Source of the DNA: Actinomycetota bacterium | GTDB lineage: Bacteria > Actinomycetota > Thermoleophilia > Gaiellales > Gaiellaceae | Assembly (NCBI GenBank): GCA_003170995.1 | Contig: PMXT01000001.1 | Span: 2,018 to 9,758 of the forward strand | Reading direction: 5' to 3' | DNA length: 7,741 bases | Notes under the pieces: model-generated | The model's input: the letters and a program-made list of their open reading frames with translations, nothing else | Database searches by the model: none | Told to the model about the DNA's origin: nothing | Shown: positions 1 through 5,756 of the stretch, piece after piece | How the letters are laid out: each line of letters starts with the position of its first letter | Numbering within the stretch: the first letter of the stretch is position 1 | Made by a program: the position numbers and the translations under genes

Positions 1-887
1 TGGACCGATCTCTGGACGGTGTAGAGCGGCGCACCGTTCTCGAGGGCGTTGCTGATAAGCGAGCGCCTGATCGAGTGGGCGCTTAAGTGTCGGGTGGTTG
101 GCTGTCCGGCGCGACGCATCAGTAGGCGGAGACGATCGGCGATTGCCCCGTGGCTTAGCGGGCGCAGTGGGTCGGGGATCGAGTAGACAACCTCTTCATG
201 CCGAATGGTCTGGCCCCGCTTGATGACCGCGACAAAGAGCGGGGCTTCAGGGGGCCGAGGGCCAGACGCGTCGATCCAGGCGCGCACGGGTTCGTAGGCT
301 GCAGGCCGGATACGAGACACCACGGCGTCGGCATCGTCGCTGCCCTTGGTGCTGTGGGCGAACGCCCAGTAGCCCCCTACCTTCGTGAGATCGCATACCC
401 GGAGGTCGCACAGTTCGGCTCGACGCATTCCGGTCTCGAAGGCCACGGCGAACAGAGCGCGATCCCGGAGGGAAAGCAGATCATCGCCGTCCATCGCCCG
501 AAACAGGTCATTGACCTCAGACACGCGCAAGTAGTCGCGTGGCTTGTTCTTCACTCTCTCCGCGCGCAGCGTGGTGACCGGGTTCCTGACCACGACACCT
601 CGGGCCTGGGCCTCGATGTAGATGTGCTTCAGAACGACCAGGGCGAGGTTGCGGCTGCGGGCCTTCGGCCAGCGGGCGAGGAATGTGTTGATGGCAGGCC
701 GGGTGGCGGTGGCGAGGGTCAGACCTTGGTCCGCGAGCCACGCTCGGAACTGCTCGGCGATGCCGCCGTAGATGGTCAGGGTCCGCCGCGACGGGGTGCG
801 CGTTGTCTCCTCCCATTCCTCGGGGAGCCAGATCGCGGGGTGTGTTAGGGCGATGGAAGAGGCGAGAATCGGGCTGGAAACGGACAT
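1..887 (-). CDS. Tyrosine recombinase (XerC/D-like phage integrase family), 3' end cut by window edge
   Basis: Reading the minus strand from the ATG at 887-885 gives 295 codons with no stop before the left edge. The protein has an N-terminal SAM-like core-binding domain (about residues 28-107) and a catalytic domain from about residue 115. Visible catalytic residues are Arg155 in ETGMRRAEL, a likely beta-hairpin Lys181 in HSTKGSDD, and His271/Arg274 in SAHSIRRS. The second His/Trp and the Tyr nucleophile should lie in the roughly 35 residues beyond the edge, so activity cannot be judged. The family cuts and rejoins DNA through a covalent 3'-phosphotyrosine. The start is supported by an in-frame TGA upstream, a GAGG about 9 nt before the ATG, and a promoter at 923-950. 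It is divergent from the GHKL gene. It differs clearly from the second recombinase at 4114-5421 and lacks that protein's basic N-terminal arm, so it probably belongs to a different element. The family assignment is firm; the role (integration, resolution or a remnant) is unknown. Confidence 0.9.
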   Translation of the reverse strand, partial: MSVSSPILASSIALTHPAIWLPEEWEETTRTPSRRTLTIYGGIAEQFRAWLADQGLTLATATRPAINTFLARWPKARSRNLALVVLKHIYIEAQARGVVVRNPVTTLRAERVKNKPRDYLRVSEVNDLFRAMDGDDLLSLRDRALFAVAFETGMRRAELCDLRVCDLTKVGGYWAFAHSTKGSDDADAVVSRIRPAAYEPVRAWIDASGPRPPEAPLFVAVIKRGQTIRHEEVVYSIPDPLRPLSHGAIADRLRLLMRRAGQPTTRHLSAHSIRRSLISNALENGAPLYTVQRSV

Positions 888-922
888 CGAAATGGGCCTC
901 GGCAATGAAAGTTGTCGTGGCC

Positions 923-950
923 TATTTAGGCGAGTCGCTGGCGATGTCAA
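923..950 (-). promoter_or_regulatory. Putative sigma70-type promoter of the left recombinase
   Basis: On the minus strand a perfect -35 box TTGACA (950-945) is followed by a 16-nt spacer and a -10-like TAAATA (928-923). Transcription would begin near 915, leaving a leader of about 30 nt before the ATG at 887. The perfect -35 is notable in such GC-rich DNA. It is assigned by consensus only. Confidence 0.5.
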
Positions 951-1002
951 GTTTCACCTGAGAAGGCGCCGATTGAGCGCCCTCCATGCGCGGCTGCCTG
1001 CT

Positions 1003-1029
1003 GATCTGCAGATCCGGCCGGAGGCCGGC
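1003..1029. repeat. Adjacent short palindromes
   Basis: GATCTGCAGATC (1003-1014) is a perfect 12-bp palindrome. It is followed 2 nt later by GCCGG-agg-CCGGC (1017-1029), a tight hairpin. They lie about 55 nt upstream of the -35 box of the left recombinase. They could be a protein-binding site or a short hairpin; no function can be assigned from sequence. Confidence 0.35.
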
Positions 1030-1522
1030 AAGGCGGATACTCGTACCGACGCCGACCCGCTCCGAACAGAGGTCGTTTCGGCACGCGCTCGCTGCCGTAT
1101 CCTCTACCTCGTGGGCCCGCTCGCCGAGACCCGACCCTGGGGGGCAACGACGATCCCAGCGAATACGCGGCGCTATAGACGGCCTGGCCCCACGCGGAGG
1201 AGCGTTGTCCGGCCTGTACGGCTCTCGGCCCATGGTTCTGGACGCTGCAATGGTCCGCCACAGCCGACGCGAAACGCAAACGCACCGACGTTGGGGGGGT
1301 CGCTCGCGCTGCCTTCTCGGGAGCCTACCCCAAACGATACCGTGGAGTCGAAGAGCACCAAAGACAGGTGCGACGCGCCGCTCGGGAGGCGCCTGCTCCA
1401 TCACCAAGCGCATCGCCTTAGCGACCAAAAAGGCAACGGTTCAGACAAGGTCAAGCCGTAGGTCGTGCGCCGCGGAGATACAAAGCAGAGCTTCCCTCAG
1501 AGTCGCCCCGACCTCGCCGGTG

Positions 1523-1528
1523 TATCTT
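1523..1528 (+). promoter_or_regulatory. Putative -10 box for a leaderless transcript of the GHKL-nuclease gene
   Basis: TATCTT fits the TANNNT -10 consensus and ends 6 nt before the ATG at 1535, so transcription would start at or next to the A of that ATG. This arrangement is typical of leaderless mRNAs in actinobacteria. There is no Shine-Dalgarno sequence before 1535 and no convincing -35 box. Confidence 0.4.
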
Positions 1529-1534
1529 TAGCAC

Positions 1535-3541
1535 ATGCGTTCGCGTGCAGGCCGATCGTTTGCCAGGTCGCCCTCTGCGATACTGACGGGCATGCACCGC
1601 CTGTCCGTCTCGGTTCAGGAAGACCACCTGCAATCCCTCGTAAGGTCGCCCCTCCTTGGCCTTGCCGAGCTTATCTGGAACTCGTTGGACGCCGACGCTG
1701 ACAACGTTGAGGTGACTTACGAGCGCAGCGTACTGGGCGGCATTGAGGCGGTTCGCGTTGCCGACGACGGTCATGGGATGTCGCCAGCCGAGATCGAGGA
1801 CGGCTTCGGCCATCTCGGCGGCTCGTGGAAGCGCCTCGCGGAGCACTCGAAGACGAAGGGTCGGAGCCTGCACGGTCGAAGTGGCCAGGGGCGCTGGCGT
1901 GCACTGGGCATTGGCGGTGATCGAGCCGTGTGGGAGACCGTCGCCGACGTCGACGGTCAGCGGCTCCTCAGCCGCATCGAGATCAACCGAGCCGACCTCC
2001 GAGACGCTGACGTTTCGGAACCCGTCAAGACCGATCGGCCGATCGGGACCGTGGCGTCAGTCGAGGGCATCTCAGAAGCCCCTGCTGGTCTCCTTGCGGA
2101 CGAGACCCCGTTGGCTCTGGCCACGAGGTTCGCGCTCCACCTTGCCAAGTATCCCAGCGCCAGAATCAAGGTCGACGGACGCACGATCGACCCAAGTCAA
2201 GCCTGGGAGAGCGTGACCGAGCTGCAGGTCGAGGCGGGCGAGAAACATGGCCCAGCGGCTTTGACGGTCATTCTTTGGAAGCGCGAGGTCGAGCGAAAGC
2301 TCTACCTCTGCGATTCGGAGGGCGTTGCGCTGCACGAGCTGCCAGCCGGCGTTCAGGCGCCCGGGCTCCACTTCACAGCCTACCTAAAATCTCCCCTGAT
2401 CCGGGAGCTGGAAGGTCAACTGCTTCTGGCCGACCTGGACCAAGAGCACCTTTCGCCACTCATCGAGGCGGCCCGGCAAGAGCTGAAACGACACTTCGAT
2501 GAGTTGAGTGCCGACCGAGCCCGAGACGTGATCAAGAACTGGCAGGCGGAAGAGGTTTATCCCTATGTCGAGCCTCCAGCTGACGGGGTCGAGACGGTAA
2601 AGCGACAACTCTTCGAAGTCGTCGCCTACGCCGCGTCCGCAGTCGTGAACTCGACCAAAGATCGGCGCGCGAAGAGGCTGTCGCTCAGCTTGTTGCAGCA
2701 AGCGATGGAGAACGGCCCGACGGCGCTGCGGCACATCCTCGATGAAGTGCTGAAACTGCCACCCGAGCAAGTGAAGGAGCTGGACTCGCTGCTCGAGCAC
2801 ACGACCTTGGCCTCAGTCATCACCGCTTCGCGTCGGATAGCCGATCGATTGGAGTTCCTGCGCGGGCTGGAATACCTCCTGTTCGACACTGAGATGAAGA
2901 AGGCCCTGAAGGAACGCTCGCAACTTCACAAGATCGTCCGCAATGAGCCGTGGCTGTTCGGTGAGGAATTCGCCCTGGCCGTCGACGACAGGTCACTGAA
3001 CCAAGTGCTCGCGCAGCATCTGAAGCTGCTCGGGGACGAGGTGGTCACGGACGACCAGCCGGTGCTGGATAGCGACGGTCGGCACCGGATCGTCGACCTC
3101 ATGTTCGCAGGGTCGATGGAGCAGCGGCGTCAGCGCCGCGAACACCTGGTGGTCGAGCTGAAACGCCCCAGCGTGCGGATTGGCTCCGACGAGCTGACTC
3201 AGATCGAGAAGTATGCCTTCGCGGTTATAGATGATCCGCGGTTCAACACGACCGAGGTCGAGTGGGACTTCTGGATCGTGTCGGACGAAATGGACGGATA
3301 TGCGAAGCAGAAGGCGAACCAGGATGGGCTCTCTCAAGGAGTCACCTGGAAGGGCCGCAACGATGCCGTCCGGATCCGGGCTGTCCAATGGGGTGAGCTG
3401 ATAGAGGACGCGCGACATCGGCTCAAGTTCGTCCAGCAGCAGTTGAACTACATAGTCACGGACGAGGGGGCGATGGACTACCTTCGGCGCGCCCACGAGC
3501 AGTTTCTTCCGCAGGCCGGTAGTCCGGACAAGGAGTCGTAA
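1535..3541 (+). CDS. GHKL (MutL/MORC-like) ATPase fused to PD-(D/E)XK, Shedu/DUF4263-like nuclease
   Basis: The 668-residue protein begins with a GHKL ATP-binding domain. Its N box is ELIWNSLDADA (residues 45-55: Glu45, Asn49, Asp52), the G1 box is DDGHGM (77-82), and the glycine-rich ATP lid is GRSGQGRWRALGIG (114-127). A transducer-like region and a helical linker follow to about 450. The C-terminal domain (about 460-640) opens with LHKIVRNEPWLFG, then has Asp521 in RIVDLMF, Glu541-Leu-Lys543 in VVELKRP, and Gln556/Tyr560 in TQIEKY. That is the D...ExK...QxxxY layout of PD-(D/E)XK nucleases such as Shedu. ATP-driven N-domain closure is known for GHKL proteins; coupling it to nuclease action here is inference. 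Homology to GHKL proteins seems to start at Met20 (1592), a possible alternative start, but neither start has a strong ribosome binding site. The 1535 start is favoured by the -10 box at 1523-1528. The gene stands alone, with no methylase or partner, next to recombination functions, which suggests a self-contained defence or DNA-surveillance effector. The domains are firm; the biological role is not. Confidence 0.9.
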   Translation: MRSRAGRSFARSPSAILTGMHRLSVSVQEDHLQSLVRSPLLGLAELIWNSLDADADNVEVTYERSVLGGIEAVRVADDGHGMSPAEIEDGFGHLGGSWKRLAEHSKTKGRSLHGRSGQGRWRALGIGGDRAVWETVADVDGQRLLSRIEINRADLRDADVSEPVKTDRPIGTVASVEGISEAPAGLLADETPLALATRFALHLAKYPSARIKVDGRTIDPSQAWESVTELQVEAGEKHGPAALTVILWKREVERKLYLCDSEGVALHELPAGVQAPGLHFTAYLKSPLIRELEGQLLLADLDQEHLSPLIEAARQELKRHFDELSADRARDVIKNWQAEEVYPYVEPPADGVETVKRQLFEVVAYAASAVVNSTKDRRAKRLSLSLLQQAMENGPTALRHILDEVLKLPPEQVKELDSLLEHTTLASVITASRRIADRLEFLRGLEYLLFDTEMKKALKERSQLHKIVRNEPWLFGEEFALAVDDRSLNQVLAQHLKLLGDEVVTDDQPVLDSDGRHRIVDLMFAGSMEQRRQRREHLVVELKRPSVRIGSDELTQIEKYAFAVIDDPRFNTTEVEWDFWIVSDEMDGYAKQKANQDGLSQGVTWKGRNDAVRIRAVQWGELIEDARHRLKFVQQQLNYIVTDEGAMDYLRRAHEQFLPQAGSPDKES

Positions 3542-3546
3542 CGGGA

Positions 3547-3593
3547 AGCGTCCGCCGGATTCTGGCTGTCACAGATACCGTGCTTCGGACGCT
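3547..3593. repeat. Inverted repeat downstream of the GHKL-nuclease gene
   Basis: AGCGTCCG (3547-3554) and CGGACGCT (3586-3593) are perfect 8-bp complements separated by 31 nt, starting 5 nt after the stop codon. A stem here could end or stabilise the transcript, but there is no T tract and the loop is long. A second small inverted repeat, GCCTCG/CGAGGC, lies at 3600-3618. Confidence 0.3.
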
Positions 3594-3653
3594 CAAAATG
3601 CCTCGCGGCGCACGAGGCGCTGAGTGTGAAACGGGTCTTGAGAGTGGGGGAGT

Positions 3654-3699
3654 GAGGTCTGCAAGACCTCTATTCAGCGGTTCGATTCCGCTCGTCGCC
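3654..3699 (+). other. 3' half of tRNA-Cys(GCA): probable integrase attachment site (att core)
   Basis: The segment folds as the second half of a tRNA. The anticodon stem is GAGGT (3654-3658) with ACCTC (3666-3670); the loop CTGCAAG has T33 and anticodon GCA at 3661-3663. The variable loop is TATTC. The T arm is AGCGG (3676-3680) / TTCGATT loop / CCGCT (3688-3692), and the 3' acceptor strand is CGTCGCC (3693-3699). The 5' acceptor strand (expected GGCGACG) and a D arm are absent upstream, so this is not a functional tRNA. Base 73 is C (3700), whereas tRNA-Cys normally carries U73. The anticodon arm is a perfect 7-bp inverted repeat around GCA, suitable as paired core sites for a tyrosine recombinase crossing over in the anticodon loop. 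An integrase gene follows 414 nt downstream. Tyrosine recombinases commonly use tRNA 3' halves as att sites; use of this one is inferred from position. Confidence 0.8.
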
Positions 3700-3848
3700 C
3701 ACCAGACGCGAGACTTCCCGGCCGACTCACCTATATCGTCGGACGAATCCAGCTCGATCCTTGAGGCCGGGTTGATCGAGGTCGTCGTCCTGGAGGCCCA
3801 CCGCGCAGTCTGGTCCCCACCGCGGCCCGCCGACCCAAATTGCGGTTG

Positions 3849-3868
3849 CGTCAACCGGCAAGTTGACG
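3849..3868. repeat. 7-bp inverted repeat CGTCAAC/GTTGACG
   Basis: CGTCAAC (3849-3855) and GTTGACG (3862-3868) are perfect complements with a 6-nt spacer, a 20-bp dyad typical in size for an operator or accessory-protein site. It lies between the att core and the integrase. Function is unknown. Confidence 0.4.
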
Positions 3869-3872
3869 AGAG

Positions 3873-3949
3873 ACTGGGTTCATGAGCGGTCGGCCCAGCT
3901 TCTGTCGCGTTGGAGGAGATCCATCGGGCCCAGTGGGGCTCTGCCCAGT
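3873..3949. repeat. Cluster of GCCCAG-type motifs upstream of the integrase
   Basis: GCCCAGT occurs at 3928-3934 and 3943-3949 (15-nt spacing), GCCCAGC at 3893-3899, and an inverted partial copy ACTGGG at 3873-3878. Arm-type integrase sites are short direct or inverted repeats flanking the core, so this is a candidate, but short GC-rich words also recur by chance. Confidence 0.3.
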
Positions 3950-4101
3950 CTCGATCTGTCCGCTCCTGGTGACTACCTGAGCCCGTCCAGAAGCTAGTGC
4001 GTGCGCGCACCGCCGAATCGCAAATGGCCCTTGCTTTGACCTGTCTGCCGCCAAAAATGCCCCGGCAATTCGCCGATGGATTGCCCATGAATTACCGTAG
4101 C

Positions 4102-4106
4102 GGAGG
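4102..4106 (+). promoter_or_regulatory. Ribosome binding site fixing the integrase start
   Basis: GGAGG lies 7 nt before the ATG at 4114. The frame stays open upstream to an ATG at 3997, but that ATG has no ribosome binding site and the extra 39 residues match nothing expected, so 4114 is preferred. Confidence 0.75.
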
Positions 4107-4113
4107 TCAAGCC

Positions 4114-5421
4114 ATGAACGCAGCGCCTATTTCATCCAACCGGGGCAAGCGGCCAACAAAACCCACGGCGGCGATGCGCCGACCCAAGGGAGGCGGGTCC
4201 GTCTTTCGAGAGGGAGATCGCTACCGGGGCATTCTCAAACGAGATGGCCAGGTTGTGGCCCGAGTCTCGGCAAAGACTGAAGAGTTGTGCTGGGAGAGAC
4301 TGCGAGCCGCGGAGCGGGGAGAGAACCCGCGCCTGGTCCAAGAGGACAAGACTCCCACTTTGGCGCTCTATGCCGATAGGTGGCTTGCACGTAAAGCGGG
4401 CGCACGCGGCCGGCCTGTCAAGGACAACACAGTCATCGGCTACGAACAGAAGTTCCGCATTCACATCGTGCCTTACTTCGGGCATGAGATTCGCGTGGAT
4501 CAGATCACTCCAAAGATGGTCGGGGACTTCTTCAACAAGTTGCGCAAAGACGGGCTCCAGAACAGCACCATCGCCAACACCCGTAACGCGCTCTCTGGGC
4601 TGCTGAGCGCCGCCCGCCTGGAAGGGATCATCACCGAGAACGCGGCCAAGGGCCACAACATCGGAGAAGCGGGCAGCGGGTTCAATGTGGTTGGCTTCTC
4701 CGACGACCTGGCCCGCCAGATCCTCGACGCGGTGCGTGGCTCGGAACATCGCGACGCGATCAGCTTGTTGCTCTATTGCCCGATGCGTGAGGGCGAGCTG
4801 CTGCGGTTGGACTGGGCCAACGTCTTCATGAATGCCAAGCGACTGACGGTGATGGCTACCGACACTCGCGTCATGGCTCCGGCGGGATCAGGGCACTTCG
4901 CCACCCGTGGAGTGGGTACACCCAAGACCAAGTCCGGCAAGCGCGATGTCCCGATCCCCCTCGAGGCCGAGCGCCTGTTGCGCCGGCGCTTCATCGAGGC
5001 TGGACACCCCACAAGTGGCCTGGTCTTCCCGTCGGCCAAGAACCGGTCCGTCCCTGTGAGCCCTCGCAGCCTGCTGGACGAGTTCAAGAAGCGGATGGTC
5101 GCCGCCGGCCTGCCGGTGACCAAGATCCACGAGCTCCGGCATATCAGCATCAGCCTTCTGCTGGCCCATGACGTCGACCCCAACCTGGTGGCCCAGATCG
5201 CCGGACACTCCAACGCCAACATCACCCGCCGCTTCTACGCCCATGTCCTGGACGGAAAGGCTTATGAAGCCGCGGAAACGCTCCGCTTCTTTGGCCCCAA
5301 CAGCGCCTCGGGCGACTCAGGTCGTACTGGCCGAAAAGTGCCTCAAAGCGGCACAGTGTCCGCCGAATGGGATACTGGCGATAGTGTCAACTTAGGCAAA
5401 GAAGGCCAGAAACGGGCGTGA
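4114..5421 (+). CDS. int: Site-specific tyrosine recombinase (integrase), complete
   Basis: The 435-residue protein has a basic N-terminal arm with RRPKGGGSVFREGDRYRG (about residues 22-39), a common arm-binding motif in actinobacterial phage and ICE integrases. A SAM-like core-binding domain (about 80-170) and a catalytic domain follow. Catalytic residues are present: Arg225 in CPMREGELLRLDW, a beta-hairpin Lys in PKTKSGKRDVPI (Lys273 or Lys276), His339/Arg342 in HELRH, His365 in IAGHSNANI, and the nucleophile Tyr375 in RRFYAH. The reaction is strand exchange between attP and attB through a phosphotyrosine intermediate. About 60 residues follow the tyrosine, a rather long hydrophilic tail. 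The start at 4114 is set by GGAGG. The likely target is the tRNA-Cys 3' half at 3654-3699, since such integrases usually sit beside their att site. No excisionase gene is seen nearby. The length and intact motifs suggest an active enzyme. Confidence 0.95.
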   Translation: MNAAPISSNRGKRPTKPTAAMRRPKGGGSVFREGDRYRGILKRDGQVVARVSAKTEELCWERLRAAERGENPRLVQEDKTPTLALYADRWLARKAGARGRPVKDNTVIGYEQKFRIHIVPYFGHEIRVDQITPKMVGDFFNKLRKDGLQNSTIANTRNALSGLLSAARLEGIITENAAKGHNIGEAGSGFNVVGFSDDLARQILDAVRGSEHRDAISLLLYCPMREGELLRLDWANVFMNAKRLTVMATDTRVMAPAGSGHFATRGVGTPKTKSGKRDVPIPLEAERLLRRRFIEAGHPTSGLVFPSAKNRSVPVSPRSLLDEFKKRMVAAGLPVTKIHELRHISISLLLAHDVDPNLVAQIAGHSNANITRRFYAHVLDGKAYEAAETLRFFGPNSASGDSGRTGRKVPQSGTVSAEWDTGDSVNLGKEGQKRA

Positions 5422-5439
5422 CAATGCCACCGAGGGATC

Positions 5440-5476
5440 GCCGTTGGCCTGGAGTGCACCGTTTGAGGCCAACGGC
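5440..5476 (+). terminator. Stem-loop downstream of the integrase, possible terminator
   Basis: GCCGTTGGCCT (5440-5450) and AGGCCAACGGC (5466-5476) form a perfect 11-bp stem with a 15-nt loop, beginning 18 nt after the integrase stop. There is no T tract, so this is not a canonical intrinsic terminator, though GC-rich actinobacteria often use such hairpins. Confidence 0.5.
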
Positions 5477-5743
5477 AACTCCAACCCATTGATCCCGAGG
5501 GGATGTCCCCATCCGGGTGGCTGGCGCGCGCTGCGGTTTAGACGGGGATCGAACTGACGGCTCTCGTCCACAGAGTGTCGCGGGCTGGATCGACGATGGT
5601 TTCCGGAACGCGTTGCACAAGACCACAGTCGGTAGTCGCTGAACTTTTCCCGTAGCTGTCTTGCGGAAGACCCTACCGTCGCCAACGTTATGAACCTCAA
5701 GGGCGCGTCTGGGGCCGAGAAACCCGTCAGAATGGGGAGCATT

Positions 5744-5750
5744 GAGGTGG
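5744..5750 (+). promoter_or_regulatory. Ribosome binding site of the coiled-coil membrane protein gene
   Basis: GAGGTGG ends 6 nt before the ATG at 5757. The frame is closed upstream by a TGA at 5691-5693, and the only other candidate, TTG at 5742, would overlap this site, so 5757 is the best start. Confidence 0.65.
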
Positions 5751-5756
5751 CCGGTT

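Larger units (their letters stand above)
888..1534. other. Non-coding intergenic region between divergent genes
   Basis: About 650 nt separate the left recombinase from the GHKL gene. Several frames stay open here on both strands for up to 230 codons, but their translations are Arg/Pro/Ser-rich, contradict one another, show no recognisable motif and have no good ribosome binding site, as expected for chance frames in GC-rich DNA. The region holds the recombinase promoter, a palindrome cluster at 1003-1029, a run of seven G at 1293-1299, and the -10 box of the GHKL gene at its right end. A decayed gene cannot be excluded. Confidence 0.6.
3705..4113. other. Intergenic region between att core and integrase; candidate arm-type sites
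   Basis: About 400 nt without a supportable gene; frames on both strands give low-complexity, motif-free translations, and the longest minus-strand frame runs across the tRNA fragment. The stretch holds short repeats (3849-3868 and 3873-3949) in the place where integrase arm or excisionase sites usually lie, and ends with the integrase ribosome binding site. No convincing integrase promoter was found; TTGACC at 4036-4041 lacks a matching -10. Confidence 0.55.
5422..5756. other. Non-coding region between integrase and coiled-coil membrane protein gene
   Basis: No frame here has a plausible start and composition. It contains the 5440-5476 stem-loop and a second small hairpin at 5652-5676 (GTAG..GTCTT-GCGG-AAGAC.CTAC, with a small internal loop) about 80 nt before the next start codon. 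No clear promoter was found for the downstream gene, though one is expected here because of the likely terminator and the gap. Confidence 0.5.

Noticed and set aside
198..848. Plus-strand frame of 216 codons
   Set aside because: It is antisense to the left recombinase, whose catalytic motifs are clear on the minus strand, and its translation is Arg/Gly/Pro-rich without motifs.
772..1531. Overlapping plus-strand frames of 181-229 codons and minus-strand frames of 112-168 codons in the intergenic gap
   Set aside because: Mutually overlapping, motif-free, Arg/Ser/Pro-rich translations without good ribosome binding sites; chance open frames in GC-rich DNA are the simpler explanation.
3617..3704. 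A complete tRNA-Cys gene, using GGCGCTG at 3617-3623 as the 5' acceptor strand and the ACCA at 3701-3704 as an encoded CCA end
   Set aside because: The acceptor pairing has a mismatch and a wobble, the D region would be about 30 nt without a D arm, and the CCA is one base out of register after the acceptor strand. A 3' fragment fits better.
3456..4088. Minus-strand frame of 210 codons
   Set aside because: It runs through the end of the GHKL-nuclease gene and across the tRNA fragment; the translation has no recognisable domain.
3997..4113. N-terminal extension of the integrase to the ATG at 3997
   Set aside because: No ribosome binding site, whereas the ATG at 4114 has GGAGG at 7-nt spacing.
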